The notes: a model not told the origin generated them from the sequence alone. Counted from the stretch's first letter, positions 24,389 to 31,253 are shown. The stretch: DNA of 38,924 bases from Paenisporosarcina sp. OV554 (GCF_003058165.1 NZ_QBUC01000030.1:1-38924); one strand, 5' to 3'. Numbers and translations are program-made.

Positions 24389-24613
24389 TTAAAGATTCGT
24401 TTGAACATACTCGATGACCGGACGAGCTAGTAAGAATAGAACCACGCCTAAAACACATAATTTAATCCCGTTCTTGAATTTGGGGGAAGATTGTTCATCT
24501 CCTGCCCACACGCCAATTGCACAAATAAGTAAACCAATGGCGAAGATGGTAATAAACGTTCCTTGCATATCGCTAAAGAGCGTATCTAAAAACCCTTGTA
24601 TTCTCTCAAACAT
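24389..24613 (-). CDS. VirB2/TrbC-like pilin-type membrane protein
   Basis: 74 residues. Short polar N-terminus (MFERIQGFLDTLFSDM), span GTFITIFAIGLLICAIGVWA, a short basic cytosolic loop (GDEQSSPKFKNGIK), then span LCVLGVVLFLLARPVIEYV. This is the two-helix layout of VirB2/TrbC-type subunits in Gram-positive transfer systems. I take the ATG at 24613, with AGGAGGTGGAGG just upstream; the in-frame GTG at 24622 falls inside that ribosome site. It is the first full-length gene of the transfer operon. Classical signal processing is not visible. Confidence 0.7.
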   Translation of the reverse strand: MFERIQGFLDTLFSDMQGTFITIFAIGLLICAIGVWAGDEQSSPKFKNGIKLCVLGVVLFLLARPVIEYVQTNL

Positions 24614-24689
24614 TTCCTCCACCTCCTAAAATCTTGTATTTCATCCACTTTAACAGAATTGCCATAATAAAGGCAAGTGTAATATCCAT
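24606..24689 (-). CDS. Possible 27-residue leader membrane peptide
   Basis: ATG frame reading MDITLAFIMAILLKWMKYKI then LGGGGNV. Its Gly-rich end is encoded by the ribosome binding site of the pilin gene, and its stop overlaps that gene's first codons, so the two would be translationally coupled. It has a single hydrophobic span. Its own ribosome site is weak, so it could be chance. Confidence 0.35.
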   Translation of the reverse strand: MDITLAFIMAILLKWMKYKILGGGGNV

Positions 24690-24757
24690 ATTTTTGGTAG
24701 TTCTTTTTTCCTTTTCTAACTAGTCAATAAGTTCCTATGTTATTTTGAATTCAAGAG

Positions 24758-24786
24758 ACTTTATTTCGAGATAACTCATTTATCAA
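24758..24786 (-). promoter_or_regulatory. Candidate promoter of the transfer operon
   Basis: On the minus strand TTGATA and TAAAGT are separated by 17 bases, about 135 bases upstream of the pilin gene. It is the best sigma-A-like match in the gap between repA's terminator and the operon. Confidence 0.4.
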
Positions 24787-24822
24787 AGAAATAAATTTTG
24801 ATTTATATATAAAAAATAATAA

Positions 24823-24850
24823 AAGTTGAGAAGAATTAACTTCTCAACTT
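24823..24850 (-). terminator. Terminator of repA
   Basis: AAGTTGAGAAG pairs perfectly with CTTCTCAACTT; the minus-strand side runs into a T-rich tail. The last repA codons and stop form one arm. Confidence 0.75.
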
Positions 24851-25780
24851 AGCTAATAACTGTTCTCTTTTTTCCATGAATTCTGGTGTTAATTCTTCCG
24901 TCTGTTCATCAACAGAATGTGTTTTTCGTTTTTGTTGCTGCTCAATTAACCAGTCTGGCACCGTTTCTTCTTTCTTCTGGTAGATGCCCTTTTGTCCTTG
25001 TATCGATAACCATTCTTTCTTGTCTTCTACTGCTTTCGTCAATCGAGCTGTTATGCTTTTAATCTTGCCAGGCGTCCGTTCCAGAGAGTATTGAAGAGCA
25101 TCTGCATATTGATAATCGGTCAAAATAGATGCATGTCCGAAATAATGATTCACAATATCCCGTACCTTAATTTCATCATCCATCAATCGCTCTTTATGTT
25201 TAATCATCACTTCTTTTAACACTGTTGGCATCTCTATTTCGTCAATTCCTTGATTGATAAGATAATCAGTCTCTTTAAAGTCAGTATCACTAAGGTCAGT
25301 ATCATTAGTGTTAAAATTTTTAACTTCTTGAAGTAAAGAATTTTGATTTCTTGAAGTTAAATTTTTTAACTTCCTATGCGGCTCTAAGGATGAAGGTTTA
25401 TCACCTGAAAATTGAATCGCCATCACATCTTCATTCGTCACCTGTGGTTTCAATAAATAAAGCCGATTACATTGAGACAATCCCATTCGTTTCTCTTCAA
25501 GCAATTCAGCCTTTTGCAGTTCTTTTTTGATTTTGATAACAGTCGGTTTGCTGCAATTTAAAATCTCACTTAATTGCTCATTACCAAACAGAAAATAAAT
25601 GTATCCATCTTCATCAAACCACTGATTACGAATCGAAAGTTCTAGACGATCTTGTAAGAGTGCAAAAGCAATCTTCGCATCATTGCTCATTTTCTTATAG
25701 AAATCACTGGTGAAAAAGATTTTCGGTAAGCGATAAAAACGATCGCCCACTTCTTCTTGAACGCGAAACTTGTTGGCCAT
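24836..25780 (-). CDS. repA: RepA_N-family plasmid replication initiator
   Basis: 314 residues. The N-terminal ~110 are the RepA_N winged-helix domain: RFYRLPKIFFTSDFYKKMSN, DAKIAFALLQDRLELSIRNQ, YIYFLFGNEQLSEILNCSKP, TVIKIKKELQKAELLEEKR. A low-complexity middle (KNLTSRNQNSLLQEVKNFNT) is encoded by tandem repeats that are probably the replication origin. The C-terminal part (about 180-314) is host-type-specific and helical. RepA_N initiators drive theta replication of many Firmicutes plasmids. I start at ATG 25780 (MANKFRVQEE) after GAAAGGAG. A 255-base leader is covered by a predicted antisense RNA. Divergent from the XRE gene. Confidence 0.88.
   Translation of the reverse strand: MANKFRVQEEVGDRFYRLPKIFFTSDFYKKMSNDAKIAFALLQDRLELSIRNQWFDEDGYIYFLFGNEQLSEILNCSKPTVIKIKKELQKAELLEEKRMGLSQCNRLYLLKPQVTNEDVMAIQFSGDKPSSLEPHRKLKNLTSRNQNSLLQEVKNFNTNDTDLSDTDFKETDYLINQGIDEIEMPTVLKEVMIKHKERLMDDEIKVRDIVNHYFGHASILTDYQYADALQYSLERTPGKIKSITARLTKAVEDKKEWLSIQGQKGIYQKKEETVPDWLIEQQQKRKTHSVDEQTEELTPEFMEKREQLLAKLRS
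25278..25307 (-). repeat. 15-bp direct repeat inside repA
   Basis: AAGTCAGTATCACTA is followed directly by AGGTCAGTATCATTA. It encodes the SDTDLSDTDF run just upstream (in the window) of the 23-bp repeats and may be part of the origin. Confidence 0.5.
25313..25381 (-). repeat. Three tandem ~23-bp repeats inside repA, likely replication origin
   Basis: Three head-to-tail units share the core ATTTTTTAACTTCTTGAAGT (plus-strand reading) with increasing divergence in the second and third. RepA_N plasmids such as pAD1 and pCF10 carry origin repeats in the middle of repA. Position and period fit that rule, hence the origin call; this is inference from family knowledge. Confidence 0.6.
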
Positions 25781-25885
25781 GTAAAAATCTCCTTTCGAGT
25801 TAGTTTCATACACCAGAAACTCCAAAAAAGAAAATACTCATTCATGATGGATATCATTGAGGCAATGTTACCTAATGAACAAAGA

Positions 25886-25914
25886 TTCACAATCCCCCAT
25901 CCAAGTGCTATACT
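25886..25914 (+). promoter_or_regulatory. Promoter of predicted antisense RNA
   Basis: TTCACA, 17-base spacer, TATACT on the plus strand, pointing away from repA through its leader. Start site expected near 25921. Confidence 0.6.
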
Positions 25915-25920
25915 AAACAC

Positions 25921-26016
25921 ATCATTTACATGAATTTCTTTGGAATTTCTCTACCCATATACTTCGTTATTGCTGTTCGCCAAACTGTTCAATAACGAAG
26001 TGAGTAGAGATTTTTT
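25921..26016 (+). ncRNA. Predicted countertranscript RNA controlling repA
   Basis: A plus-strand transcript of about 95 bases, from a sigma-A-like promoter to a terminator made of CTCTAC/GTAGAG and CTTCGTTATTG/CAATAACGAAG stems followed by six T. It is fully complementary to the repA mRNA leader, and contains no credible coding frame. RepA_N-type replicons (for example pSK41) use such antisense RNAs to set copy number by blocking rep expression. The promoter, size, terminator and location all fit, but transcription itself is not proven here. Confidence 0.6.
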
Positions 26017-26041
26017 GATATATATATAAAAATTTAGGTTC

Positions 26042-26050
26042 AGTATACCA
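26042..26050 (-). promoter_or_regulatory. Extended -10 promoter of repA
   Basis: On the minus strand TGGTATACT is a perfect extended -10 element. It would start the repA mRNA near 26035 and give a 255-base leader that includes the antisense target. Confidence 0.5.
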
Positions 26051-26096
26051 CCCACATCCATTAAATGCATAATGATTTTTGAAAGGATTTTCCAAT

Positions 26097-26417
26097 ATGA
26101 CTCAAAACAAATCGGATATTTATCAAAAAATAGGTAACGCCCTAAAAGAAATCCGAAAAGAAAAAAAGTTAACCCTCCAACAAATTGAAAAAATAAGTAC
26201 ACTACACGCAGCGAGTATTTCCTTAGTTGAAAACGCCAAATCCAATCCCAGTATTGGTTGGATCATTCATTACTGTAATGCACTAGACGTAAATCCAAAT
26301 GAAGTCTTTATACGAGCATTTGCGGAAGATTTCAAATCCCAACAACTGGACCGTATCTTTGATAAATTTGCTTCCTACCAGGTTGAGAACAAACCAACTG
26401 AAAAAGACAAACTGTAA
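26097..26417 (+). CDS. XRE-family helix-turn-helix regulator
   Basis: 106 residues. The HTH lies at about residues 10-65: IGNALKEIRKEKKLTLQQIE then KISTLHAASISLVENAKSNP and SIGWIIHYCNALDVNPNEVF, the standard Cro/C1 layout with a conserved final wing. The C-terminal ~40 residues are charged and probably dimerise (FKSQQLDRIFDKFASYQ). The ATG at 26097 follows GAAAGGA; the upstream ATG at 26079 is rejected as that site lies after it. It is divergent from repA and shares its control region, so it may repress repA or the transfer operon. A bidirectional terminator separates it from the primase gene. Confidence 0.85.
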   Translation: MTQNKSDIYQKIGNALKEIRKEKKLTLQQIEKISTLHAASISLVENAKSNPSIGWIIHYCNALDVNPNEVFIRAFAEDFKSQQLDRIFDKFASYQVENKPTEKDKL

Positions 26418-26450
26418 AACACAACATTTTAACATTGGTTGTGTTTTTTT
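26416..26450. terminator. Bidirectional terminator between XRE and primase genes
   Basis: AAAACACAAC pairs with GTTGTGTTTT followed by further T. It begins at the XRE stop. The converging primase gene ends about 100 bases away. Confidence 0.8.
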
Positions 26451-26550
26451 TATTGGAAAAAATCAAAAACAGGATGGATGGATACCAAACATAAAAAGAG
26501 GATACGAAAAAACAGAGGCGTATACAGATATGTAATGGCAGACTGGACAA

Positions 26551-28062
26551 TTATGTCGAATTAAGCGTAAATAGATTATCGACCCTTGGTATAACAGCCT
26601 TTTGGATGGTTTGTACGATGTAATCCAATGATTCAATCGCTGGAGTATTGTCGAATTCTTGCATCATAAGTCGAATTGTTGCGGTATACGTAGCCCGATG
26701 GGCTTGATTGAATGCAAGTGCACACTGAAGAAGCACAGCAACGGACGTTAATCCCGTTTGTGCTTTGCAGCCTTTTCCCTCTGTCTTCATCATGATTTTT
26801 GACGATTTCCTTACGACTTCGTTAAACGTGCTGCGAGGAATGTTGATTTCTTCACAGATTTGTTTTTGTGTAGCCCATGTAACTGGACTGGAGATGTTGG
26901 TTTGTTGGCTAATGTATGCCAGAATATCTGTTTCCCACTCTTCATAATGACTCCGTTTTCGATCTTTTCTTGCTTTTTTAAATTTGTGCCATCCATTCGG
27001 GTTGGAATGAATCGTAATAGGTTTCCCACTCCCCCACTCTTCAAGGAGTTGTTGAATGTATGTTGAGTGAGCCCCTTTAAAACGACCTTTATACGCACTT
27101 TTTATGATTTTTCTTACTTCTGAATGCTTCAGTGACGCATGTAAGGATGAATTTAATTCATCTAGCAAGTTATACGTCTCGTTTTCTTCTTTTCCAGCAC
27201 TGTAGCAAGCGAGCGCTAAAGTAAATAATAGATTGTCTCGACCTATTTGCCCTTGATTCCCTCTAACATGTTTCGCAGCTAATAATTCCTGAAACCACTC
27301 TTGTTGTGTGACGTCATGAATGGCTTTATGATCTTGTACAACAAATAAACCACGTCCATGGCCATCATCTTGTCTTCTGGACCATTCAATTAAACTCCCA
27401 AAATCAAACGTCATTTCTTTTGAAAACCATCTTACGTTATCTTCTTTTGGTATACGGAAAAAGCCAAAGTCGTTACACGAGAGATCGACTCCCTGTAAAA
27501 CCTTCGCTAGGCTGCGTTTAATATTCTCTGAAATACGTTTGGCCACTTTGAGACCACGAAAATCATTTTTACTCGAAATGAACAGAGGCTTGTCCAATAC
27601 AAAGTAAGCCTGGAATCCTTTCGGAGTTTCCAAGATGAGCGTTGGCGCACCGATGCTTTGATCTAATGCTGCCGTTAGGATCTCAGTGTAAGGTTGTTTT
27701 TTTGAATCGATATCGACAACAAACGTATTAATCTGTTGTAAATTTGTTTCTACATGTCCTTTAATATAATTACGTCGATGATTGGTGTAAGTACCATAAT
27801 TAAAAATATTTGGTGTCCAGTGGGATAGTTGGTTACCATCTTCAACCACTGACTCTTTAGAAGTTAGAATATATCCTTTTACTCCACTAGAGGTATGTAA
27901 ATCTTCTTTTGAACGAGTAACAAAAATACTTCCTTTTTTGTTGTGAGAAGATTCTCTTTTAACAATAGTTTGTTTTGGTAGAGATGCTCGTGAGCCGATT
28001 TTTTTGAATTCCATTAATCCATCATGAAGAACTAAGTCGAACATTGATTGTAAATCGTCCAT
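26551..28062 (-). CDS. AEP-type primase/replication protein with PriCT-1-like domain
   Basis: 503 residues. The first ~230 resemble an archaeo-eukaryotic primase-like catalytic domain: VVDIDS (Asp117 and Asp119 as metal ligands), a later TLILETPKGFQAYFVLDKPL, and GVDLSCNDFGFFRIP. A helical PriCT-1-like domain lies at about 265-335 (RDNLLFTLALACYSAG, then ENETYNLLDELNSSLHAS and KHSEVRKIIKSAYKGRF). A C-terminal helix-turn-helix-like part holds TQKQICEEINIPRSTFNEVV. Such proteins act in plasmid replication as primases or initiators. I start at ATG 28062 after TAGGAGATGCG. It lies beside the octad arrays and so may use them. Confidence 0.8.
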   Translation of the reverse strand: MDDLQSMFDLVLHDGLMEFKKIGSRASLPKQTIVKRESSHNKKGSIFVTRSKEDLHTSSGVKGYILTSKESVVEDGNQLSHWTPNIFNYGTYTNHRRNYIKGHVETNLQQINTFVVDIDSKKQPYTEILTAALDQSIGAPTLILETPKGFQAYFVLDKPLFISSKNDFRGLKVAKRISENIKRSLAKVLQGVDLSCNDFGFFRIPKEDNVRWFSKEMTFDFGSLIEWSRRQDDGHGRGLFVVQDHKAIHDVTQQEWFQELLAAKHVRGNQGQIGRDNLLFTLALACYSAGKEENETYNLLDELNSSLHASLKHSEVRKIIKSAYKGRFKGAHSTYIQQLLEEWGSGKPITIHSNPNGWHKFKKARKDRKRSHYEEWETDILAYISQQTNISSPVTWATQKQICEEINIPRSTFNEVVRKSSKIMMKTEGKGCKAQTGLTSVAVLLQCALAFNQAHRATYTATIRLMMQEFDNTPAIESLDYIVQTIQKAVIPRVDNLFTLNST

Positions 28063-28181
28063 TTCGCATCTCCTACTCTGCAACTAGTTTAAGAAATTAC
28101 CTAAATCTCTCAATTAGTTACAAAGTATAGAAGAACAAAAACCCTTATACAATAAGGGTTTAAGGGCATTTCTAATATGGT

Positions 28182-28293
28182 AGACCAGTCTACAAATCTA
28201 CATGTAGACGCATCTACTCAGTTACAAATCTACATGTAACCAAATCTACATGTAGACCAATCTACAAATCTACATGTAGACCAATCTACAAAA
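28182..28293. repeat. Octad array A (14 phased 8-bp units)
   Basis: Reads cleanly as consecutive 8-mers of three types: CTACAAAT, CTACATGT and AGACCAAT, plus variants such as AGACGCAT, CTACTCAG and AACCAAAT. CTACATGT starts at 28198, 28230, 28246 and 28270, all offsets being multiples of eight. With its neighbour it often forms the palindrome CTACATGTAG. Confidence 0.8.
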
Positions 28294-28438
28294 ATTAATC
28301 TATTTTCATTTTCGCGTCTATGTCAAATATTTTATATTTGAATAAATGAAATATTGTAATCGTTGTTAAATCAATGTTTCAAGGACTTTCAACACATTAA
28401 ATTACTTGTTTATAAAAACACTATTTAATAATAAAAGT

Positions 28439-28566
28439 CTACATGTATATTAATCTACAAATCTACATGTAGACCAATCTACAAATCTACATGTAGAACA
28501 ATCTACAAATCTACAAATCTACATGTATATGAATCTACAAATCTACATGTATACGAATCTACAGTA
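28439..28566. repeat. Octad array B (16 phased 8-bp units)
   Basis: Same vocabulary as array A. CTACATGT begins at 28439, 28463, 28487, 28519 and 28543, again at multiples of eight. Variants ATATTAAT, ATATGAAT and ATACGAAT replace AGACCAAT. Confidence 0.8.
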
Positions 28567-28573
28567 TTTAAAA

Positions 28574-28603
28574 AAGATGAAATAGCATGCGCTATTTCAT
28601 CTT
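28574..28603 (-). terminator. Terminator of the par operon
   Basis: AAGATGAAATAGC pairs perfectly with GCTATTTCATCTT around ATGC, with a T run on the minus strand. It lies seven bases past the stop of the ribbon-helix-helix gene and insulates the operon from array B. Confidence 0.85.
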
Positions 28604-28609
28604 CAAGGT

Positions 28610-28960
28610 TTATTTCGTTTTACTTTTATACAGTTCAAAGATAATTTCATATTGTTTTCTCTCATCTTTAGTTAATATATTTGAATGGTAATCATTAATA
28701 AGCAGATCAATGACATCGTCCACGGTCGGAGCAATACCAATAGTCACTAATGCATTTAGTTTATTTTTAGTACTCATATTTACTCGAACGGTTGTTGATT
28801 TTTCAGCAATTACATTGCTATTGGTAGCTTTCTTAGGAACGGGAGTGGTATCAGGTTCTTTCTTAGTTTCAAGTTCCTTGATATTAAACGTATTTTTTGG
28901 AACAGCCGTTTGGCTTCTTTGAATAAGACCAGGAGACTTTTTTCTAAGTAAATCAGACAT
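28610..28960 (-). CDS. Ribbon-helix-helix type partition protein (ParB-like, DUF5388-type)
   Basis: 116 residues. The N-terminal ~60 are disordered and basic/Pro/Thr-rich (KKSPGLIQRSQ, TPVPKKATNSN). The C-terminal part has TTVRVNMSTKNKLNALVTIG then IAPTVDDVIDLLINDYH, the strand-helix-helix order of a ribbon-helix-helix dimer as in small ParB/omega/ParG proteins and the plasmid RepC-like DUF5388 family. It overlaps the parA stop by eight bases. The likely role is to bind the flanking octad arrays as a centromere and to control the operon. That is inference from the fold and from analogy with the 7-bp omega repeats of pSM19035. Confidence 0.75.
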   Translation of the reverse strand: MSDLLRKKSPGLIQRSQTAVPKNTFNIKELETKKEPDTTPVPKKATNSNVIAEKSTTVRVNMSTKNKLNALVTIGIAPTVDDVIDLLINDYHSNILTKDERKQYEIIFELYKSKTK

Positions 28961-29807
28961 CTACAACCTCTCCAATCGTTTCTGTTGAGTTCGATGGGTT
29001 AGTTGCTGCATCTAATCGATGGACAAATTCAGTAGCAACTTGTATATAGCTTTCAATAACGTTTTTATCATGCATATCATTTTCAGTGATTCCTGTCATA
29101 TCGAAACGTTTTAAACGTTCCATCTGTTTAACTACCTTTTGGAAAATATTATGTTCCCCAAAAATCTCTTTCGCTGTGTCTAATGTTTGAATATCTACAG
29201 CTGCACCATTTTTCCATAATACCGGGAGAATGCCTAAGATATCTAGATCGGCATCATAATCATCGATAAGCGTTTGAAGATAGGTTGTAAAACCTTCAGC
29301 GCCTTGTAAACTTCTTTCTTGCGTTTGTAATACCACAACTACAAAGTTTGATGCATATAATGCTGAATCCGTAATAATAGAGATTGTAGGCGGAACATCA
29401 ATAAAGATAAAATCATAGTCCCCTTTTAACGGTTCTAATAACTTAGAGAAAAATTGTACTCGATCAATTTCCTTAGGAAATTTCTTTTCTAAAAGTTTCG
29501 GGTATTGAGCAAAATCACTAAAACTCGGAAGAAGATATAAGTTTTCTTTTATAGGAGTTACAATGCTACTCAAATCCTCATCCTGAATGGCAGACATTAA
29601 TGTTTTTTCATATGAGACAATATCATCTTCAATAAGAGCTTTTGTTCTTAGAAATAAACTAGTAGCATTTGCTTGAGGATCTTGGTCACTTACTAACACT
29701 TTATAACCCATTTTCGCTAAACAATAAGCAATCATAGTGCTATTCGTAGTCTTTCCAGTACCGCCCTTAAAATTACCAAAAGTTATAACCTGGCATGAAT
29801 GATTCAT
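28953..29807 (-). CDS. parA: ParA-family partition ATPase
   Basis: 284 residues. Deviant Walker A KGGTGKTT at about 14-21, A' region VLVSDQDPQANATSLFL, and Walker B-type DFIFIDVPPTIS, all typical of Soj/ParA ATPases. ParA binds the nucleoid with ATP and moves plasmid copies apart with its DNA-binding partner. It lacks an extended N-terminal HTH, as in type Ib-like systems, so autoregulation would come from the small partner. GAGGAGGG precedes the ATG. It overlaps the next gene by eight bases, forming a two-gene operon flanked on both sides by octad repeats. Confidence 0.93.
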   Translation of the reverse strand: MNHSCQVITFGNFKGGTGKTTNSTMIAYCLAKMGYKVLVSDQDPQANATSLFLRTKALIEDDIVSYEKTLMSAIQDEDLSSIVTPIKENLYLLPSFSDFAQYPKLLEKKFPKEIDRVQFFSKLLEPLKGDYDFIFIDVPPTISIITDSALYASNFVVVVLQTQERSLQGAEGFTTYLQTLIDDYDADLDILGILPVLWKNGAAVDIQTLDTAKEIFGEHNIFQKVVKQMERLKRFDMTGITENDMHDKNVIESYIQVATEFVHRLDAATNPSNSTETIGEVVDV

Positions 29808-29966
29808 TTAAAACCCTCCTCAATTAATATAATTAGCAATGTATGTTTTATGTAAATGTAGACTTGTAGACAAGTGAAGATAACTAATAATTTAAAACTA
29901 ACACTATTATAATATAAATACAATCATAAACTTCAGTATTCACCTTACATTTAGATGTTTTTTGTT

Positions 29967-30030
29967 TTTGTATACAAATCTATATGTAACCGGGTCTACA
30001 TGTAGATTTGTAGATTGGTCTACATGCGAA
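29967..30030. repeat. Octad array C
   Basis: A short cluster containing ATACAAAT, CTATATGT, CTACATGT, AGATTTGT, AGATTGGT and CTACATGC in one 8-bp register. The orientation of the units switches around the central CTACATGTAG. It lies upstream of parA. Confidence 0.7.
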
Positions 30031-30312
30031 TTAGTTTCTCTAAACGTGTGACAATCAAAGCCCCTCTTTTTTGGCTATTGTTTCTATTGCTAGTTTTAAC
30101 TATTAGGGGTAGCTCAGCTCTGGATCCGATTATTTTTTATGTCAAAATTCCTTCATGTAGAACCTTTTCAAAAACGTGTTAAATTTCTTGCATCTTCCTC
30201 CCCCTGATGTCATTTATATCGACAGAAATCCGATACTAATAAGCTTCTATCATTCAACTTAAAGCAAGAAGAATCCCCTGTAAATTGCACCATATCAGGG
30301 TTTTCAAACTCT

Positions 30313-30387
30313 ACCTAAGTAGATATTTCTACTTTTCTACTTAGGTTAGAATTAAGCTCTTTCTCACATAAGTAGATATTTCCACTT
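30313..30387. promoter_or_regulatory. Pair of AAGTAGATATTT palindromes, possible operators
   Basis: AAGTAGATATTTCTACTT (30318-30335) is nested in a larger ACCTAAGTAG/CTACTTAGGT inverted repeat (30313-30346). A second near-copy lies at 30370-30387, and a half-site (AAAAGTAGAAATTT) near 30413 just before the 29-codon frame. The spacing suits cooperative repressor binding. Confidence 0.45.
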
Positions 30388-30431
30388 AATCTATTTCGAA
30401 TAATCTTTTAACAAAAGTAGAAATTTATTTT

Positions 30432-30521
30432 ATGGAAAACTTTAGAAGGATAAACTTTGTTGTTCATGTGGTTAATAATCACATTATCGAAGCAATCGAA
30501 ATTGAAGTTTTGGAAGACTAG
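30432..30521 (+). CDS. Possible 29-residue peptide
   Basis: ATG frame reading MENFRRINFVVHVVNNHIIE then AIEIEVLED. It lies between operator-like palindromes and a clear terminator, which makes a short transcription unit plausible. The ribosome site is weak. No function. Confidence 0.35.
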   Translation: MENFRRINFVVHVVNNHIIEAIEIEVLED

Positions 30522-30548
30522 TAAAAAATCTTATTGGTTAAATAGTTT

Positions 30549-30587
30549 GCTGATTTCTCCCTGTTTATTTGAGAAATCAGCTTTTTT
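30549..30587 (+). terminator. Rho-independent terminator
   Basis: GCTGATTTCTC pairs with GAGAAATCAGC, followed by six T. It ends whatever is transcribed from the 30.4-kb region. Confidence 0.8.
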
Positions 30588-30623
30588 ATTGATAATTGAG
30601 TCACCCTTTCTCTGAACTGGAAT

Positions 30624-30683
30624 GTAGACGAATCTACATGTATACAAATCTACATGTAGATTCGGTTACATGTAGATTTGTCA
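30624..30683. repeat. Octad array D
   Basis: Contains AGACGAAT, CTACATGT, ATACAAAT, CTACATGT, AGATTCGG, TTACATGT and AGATTTGT in 8-bp register. It is the most distant cluster, about 0.8 kb upstream of parA, and marks the right edge of the segregation block. Confidence 0.75.
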
Positions 30684-30788
30684 TTATATATCCCCTTACA
30701 CCACGGATTGAGTAACCCCCGAATCGTTCACGTTTGCCTAATCCAATTATTAATTTATAATTTTTATGGATGAGGGGTCTAATTAATA

Positions 30789-31187
30789 ATGAAAAATGAT
30801 AGTAAATTAACTCAATTAAAAAACTACGCAATAAAATTAAAACAAGATACATTTGTTCTATATCTTTCTTACAAAGACGATAGAACTCCTTGGTACGCAA
30901 AAGCTGTCGCAATCTGTGTTGTAGCATACGCCTTTAGTCCAATTGATTTAATTCCTGATTTTATCCCCGTTTTAGGGTATTTGGATGACCTAATTCTTGT
31001 TCCTCTAGGAATCGCTCTTGCCTTGAAATTAATACCGCCTCATGTAATCGAGGAAAACCGGGTAAAGGCTGAAGAGATGAAGAAGAATGGAAAACCAAAG
31101 AATTGGTTAGTTGGTACTCTCTTTATAATTATTTGGATTTTGCTCGCAGTTTGGAGTGGGAAATTAATCATTGATCTCACTACATAA
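30789..31187 (+). CDS. DUF1232 (YkvA-like) membrane protein
   Basis: 132 residues. The DUF1232 core is plain: RTPWYAKAVAICVVAYAFSP then IDLIPDFIPVLGYLDDLILV, with the conserved SPIDLIPDFIPVLGYLDD motif between two helices. A C-terminal span follows (WLVGTLFIIIWILLAVWSG). Family members are small membrane proteins of unknown biochemical role. GAGGGGT lies about 12 bases upstream of the ATG, somewhat far. A strong terminator follows. It is the first gene of the right-hand flank. Confidence 0.85.
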   Translation: MKNDSKLTQLKNYAIKLKQDTFVLYLSYKDDRTPWYAKAVAICVVAYAFSPIDLIPDFIPVLGYLDDLILVPLGIALALKLIPPHVIEENRVKAEEMKKNGKPKNWLVGTLFIIIWILLAVWSGKLIIDLTT

Positions 31188-31217
31188 GAATTATTAAACG
31201 CATGATATATCAAAATT

Positions 31218-31253
31218 GAAAAAAAGAGTGCTGGATTTCCAGCTCTCTTTTTC
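31218..31253 (+). terminator. Terminator of the DUF1232 gene
   Basis: GAAAAAAAGAGTGCTGG pairs with CCAGCTCTCTTTTTC with one mismatch and a TTT-type loop; A and T tracts on both arms make it bidirectional. Confidence 0.8.

Larger units (their letters stand above)
28063..28609. other. Non-coding region carrying the octad arrays
   Basis: Between the primase gene and the par operon. It contains a hairpin at about 28141-28161 (ACCCTTAT/ATAAGGGT), arrays A (28182-28293) and B (28439-28566) separated by about 145 AT-rich bases, and the par terminator. AT-rich DNA between two repeat arrays is typical of an origin or centromere. Confidence 0.65.
29808..30431. other. Upstream region of the par operon
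   Basis: Contains the par leader, scattered octad-like motifs (GTAGACTT, GTAGACAA near 29862-29880), array C (29967-30030) and the AAGTAGATATTT palindromes (30313-30387). No gene of normal length seen. Confidence 0.55.

Noticed and set aside
25687-25920. 77-codon minus-strand frame overlapping the repA start, possible leader peptide
   Set aside because: No ribosome site, and it overlaps repA in another frame beyond its start.
25951-26202. 83-codon minus-strand frame in the repA/XRE control region
   Set aside because: It covers the antisense RNA, the promoters and the XRE start; hydrophobicity comes from AT-rich DNA.
28182-28566. CRISPR array
   Set aside because: Repeats are 8-bp words without constant-length unique spacers, and no cas gene is present.
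30634-30927. 97-codon minus-strand frame at array D
   Set aside because: Antisense to the DUF1232 gene and built partly from octad repeats.
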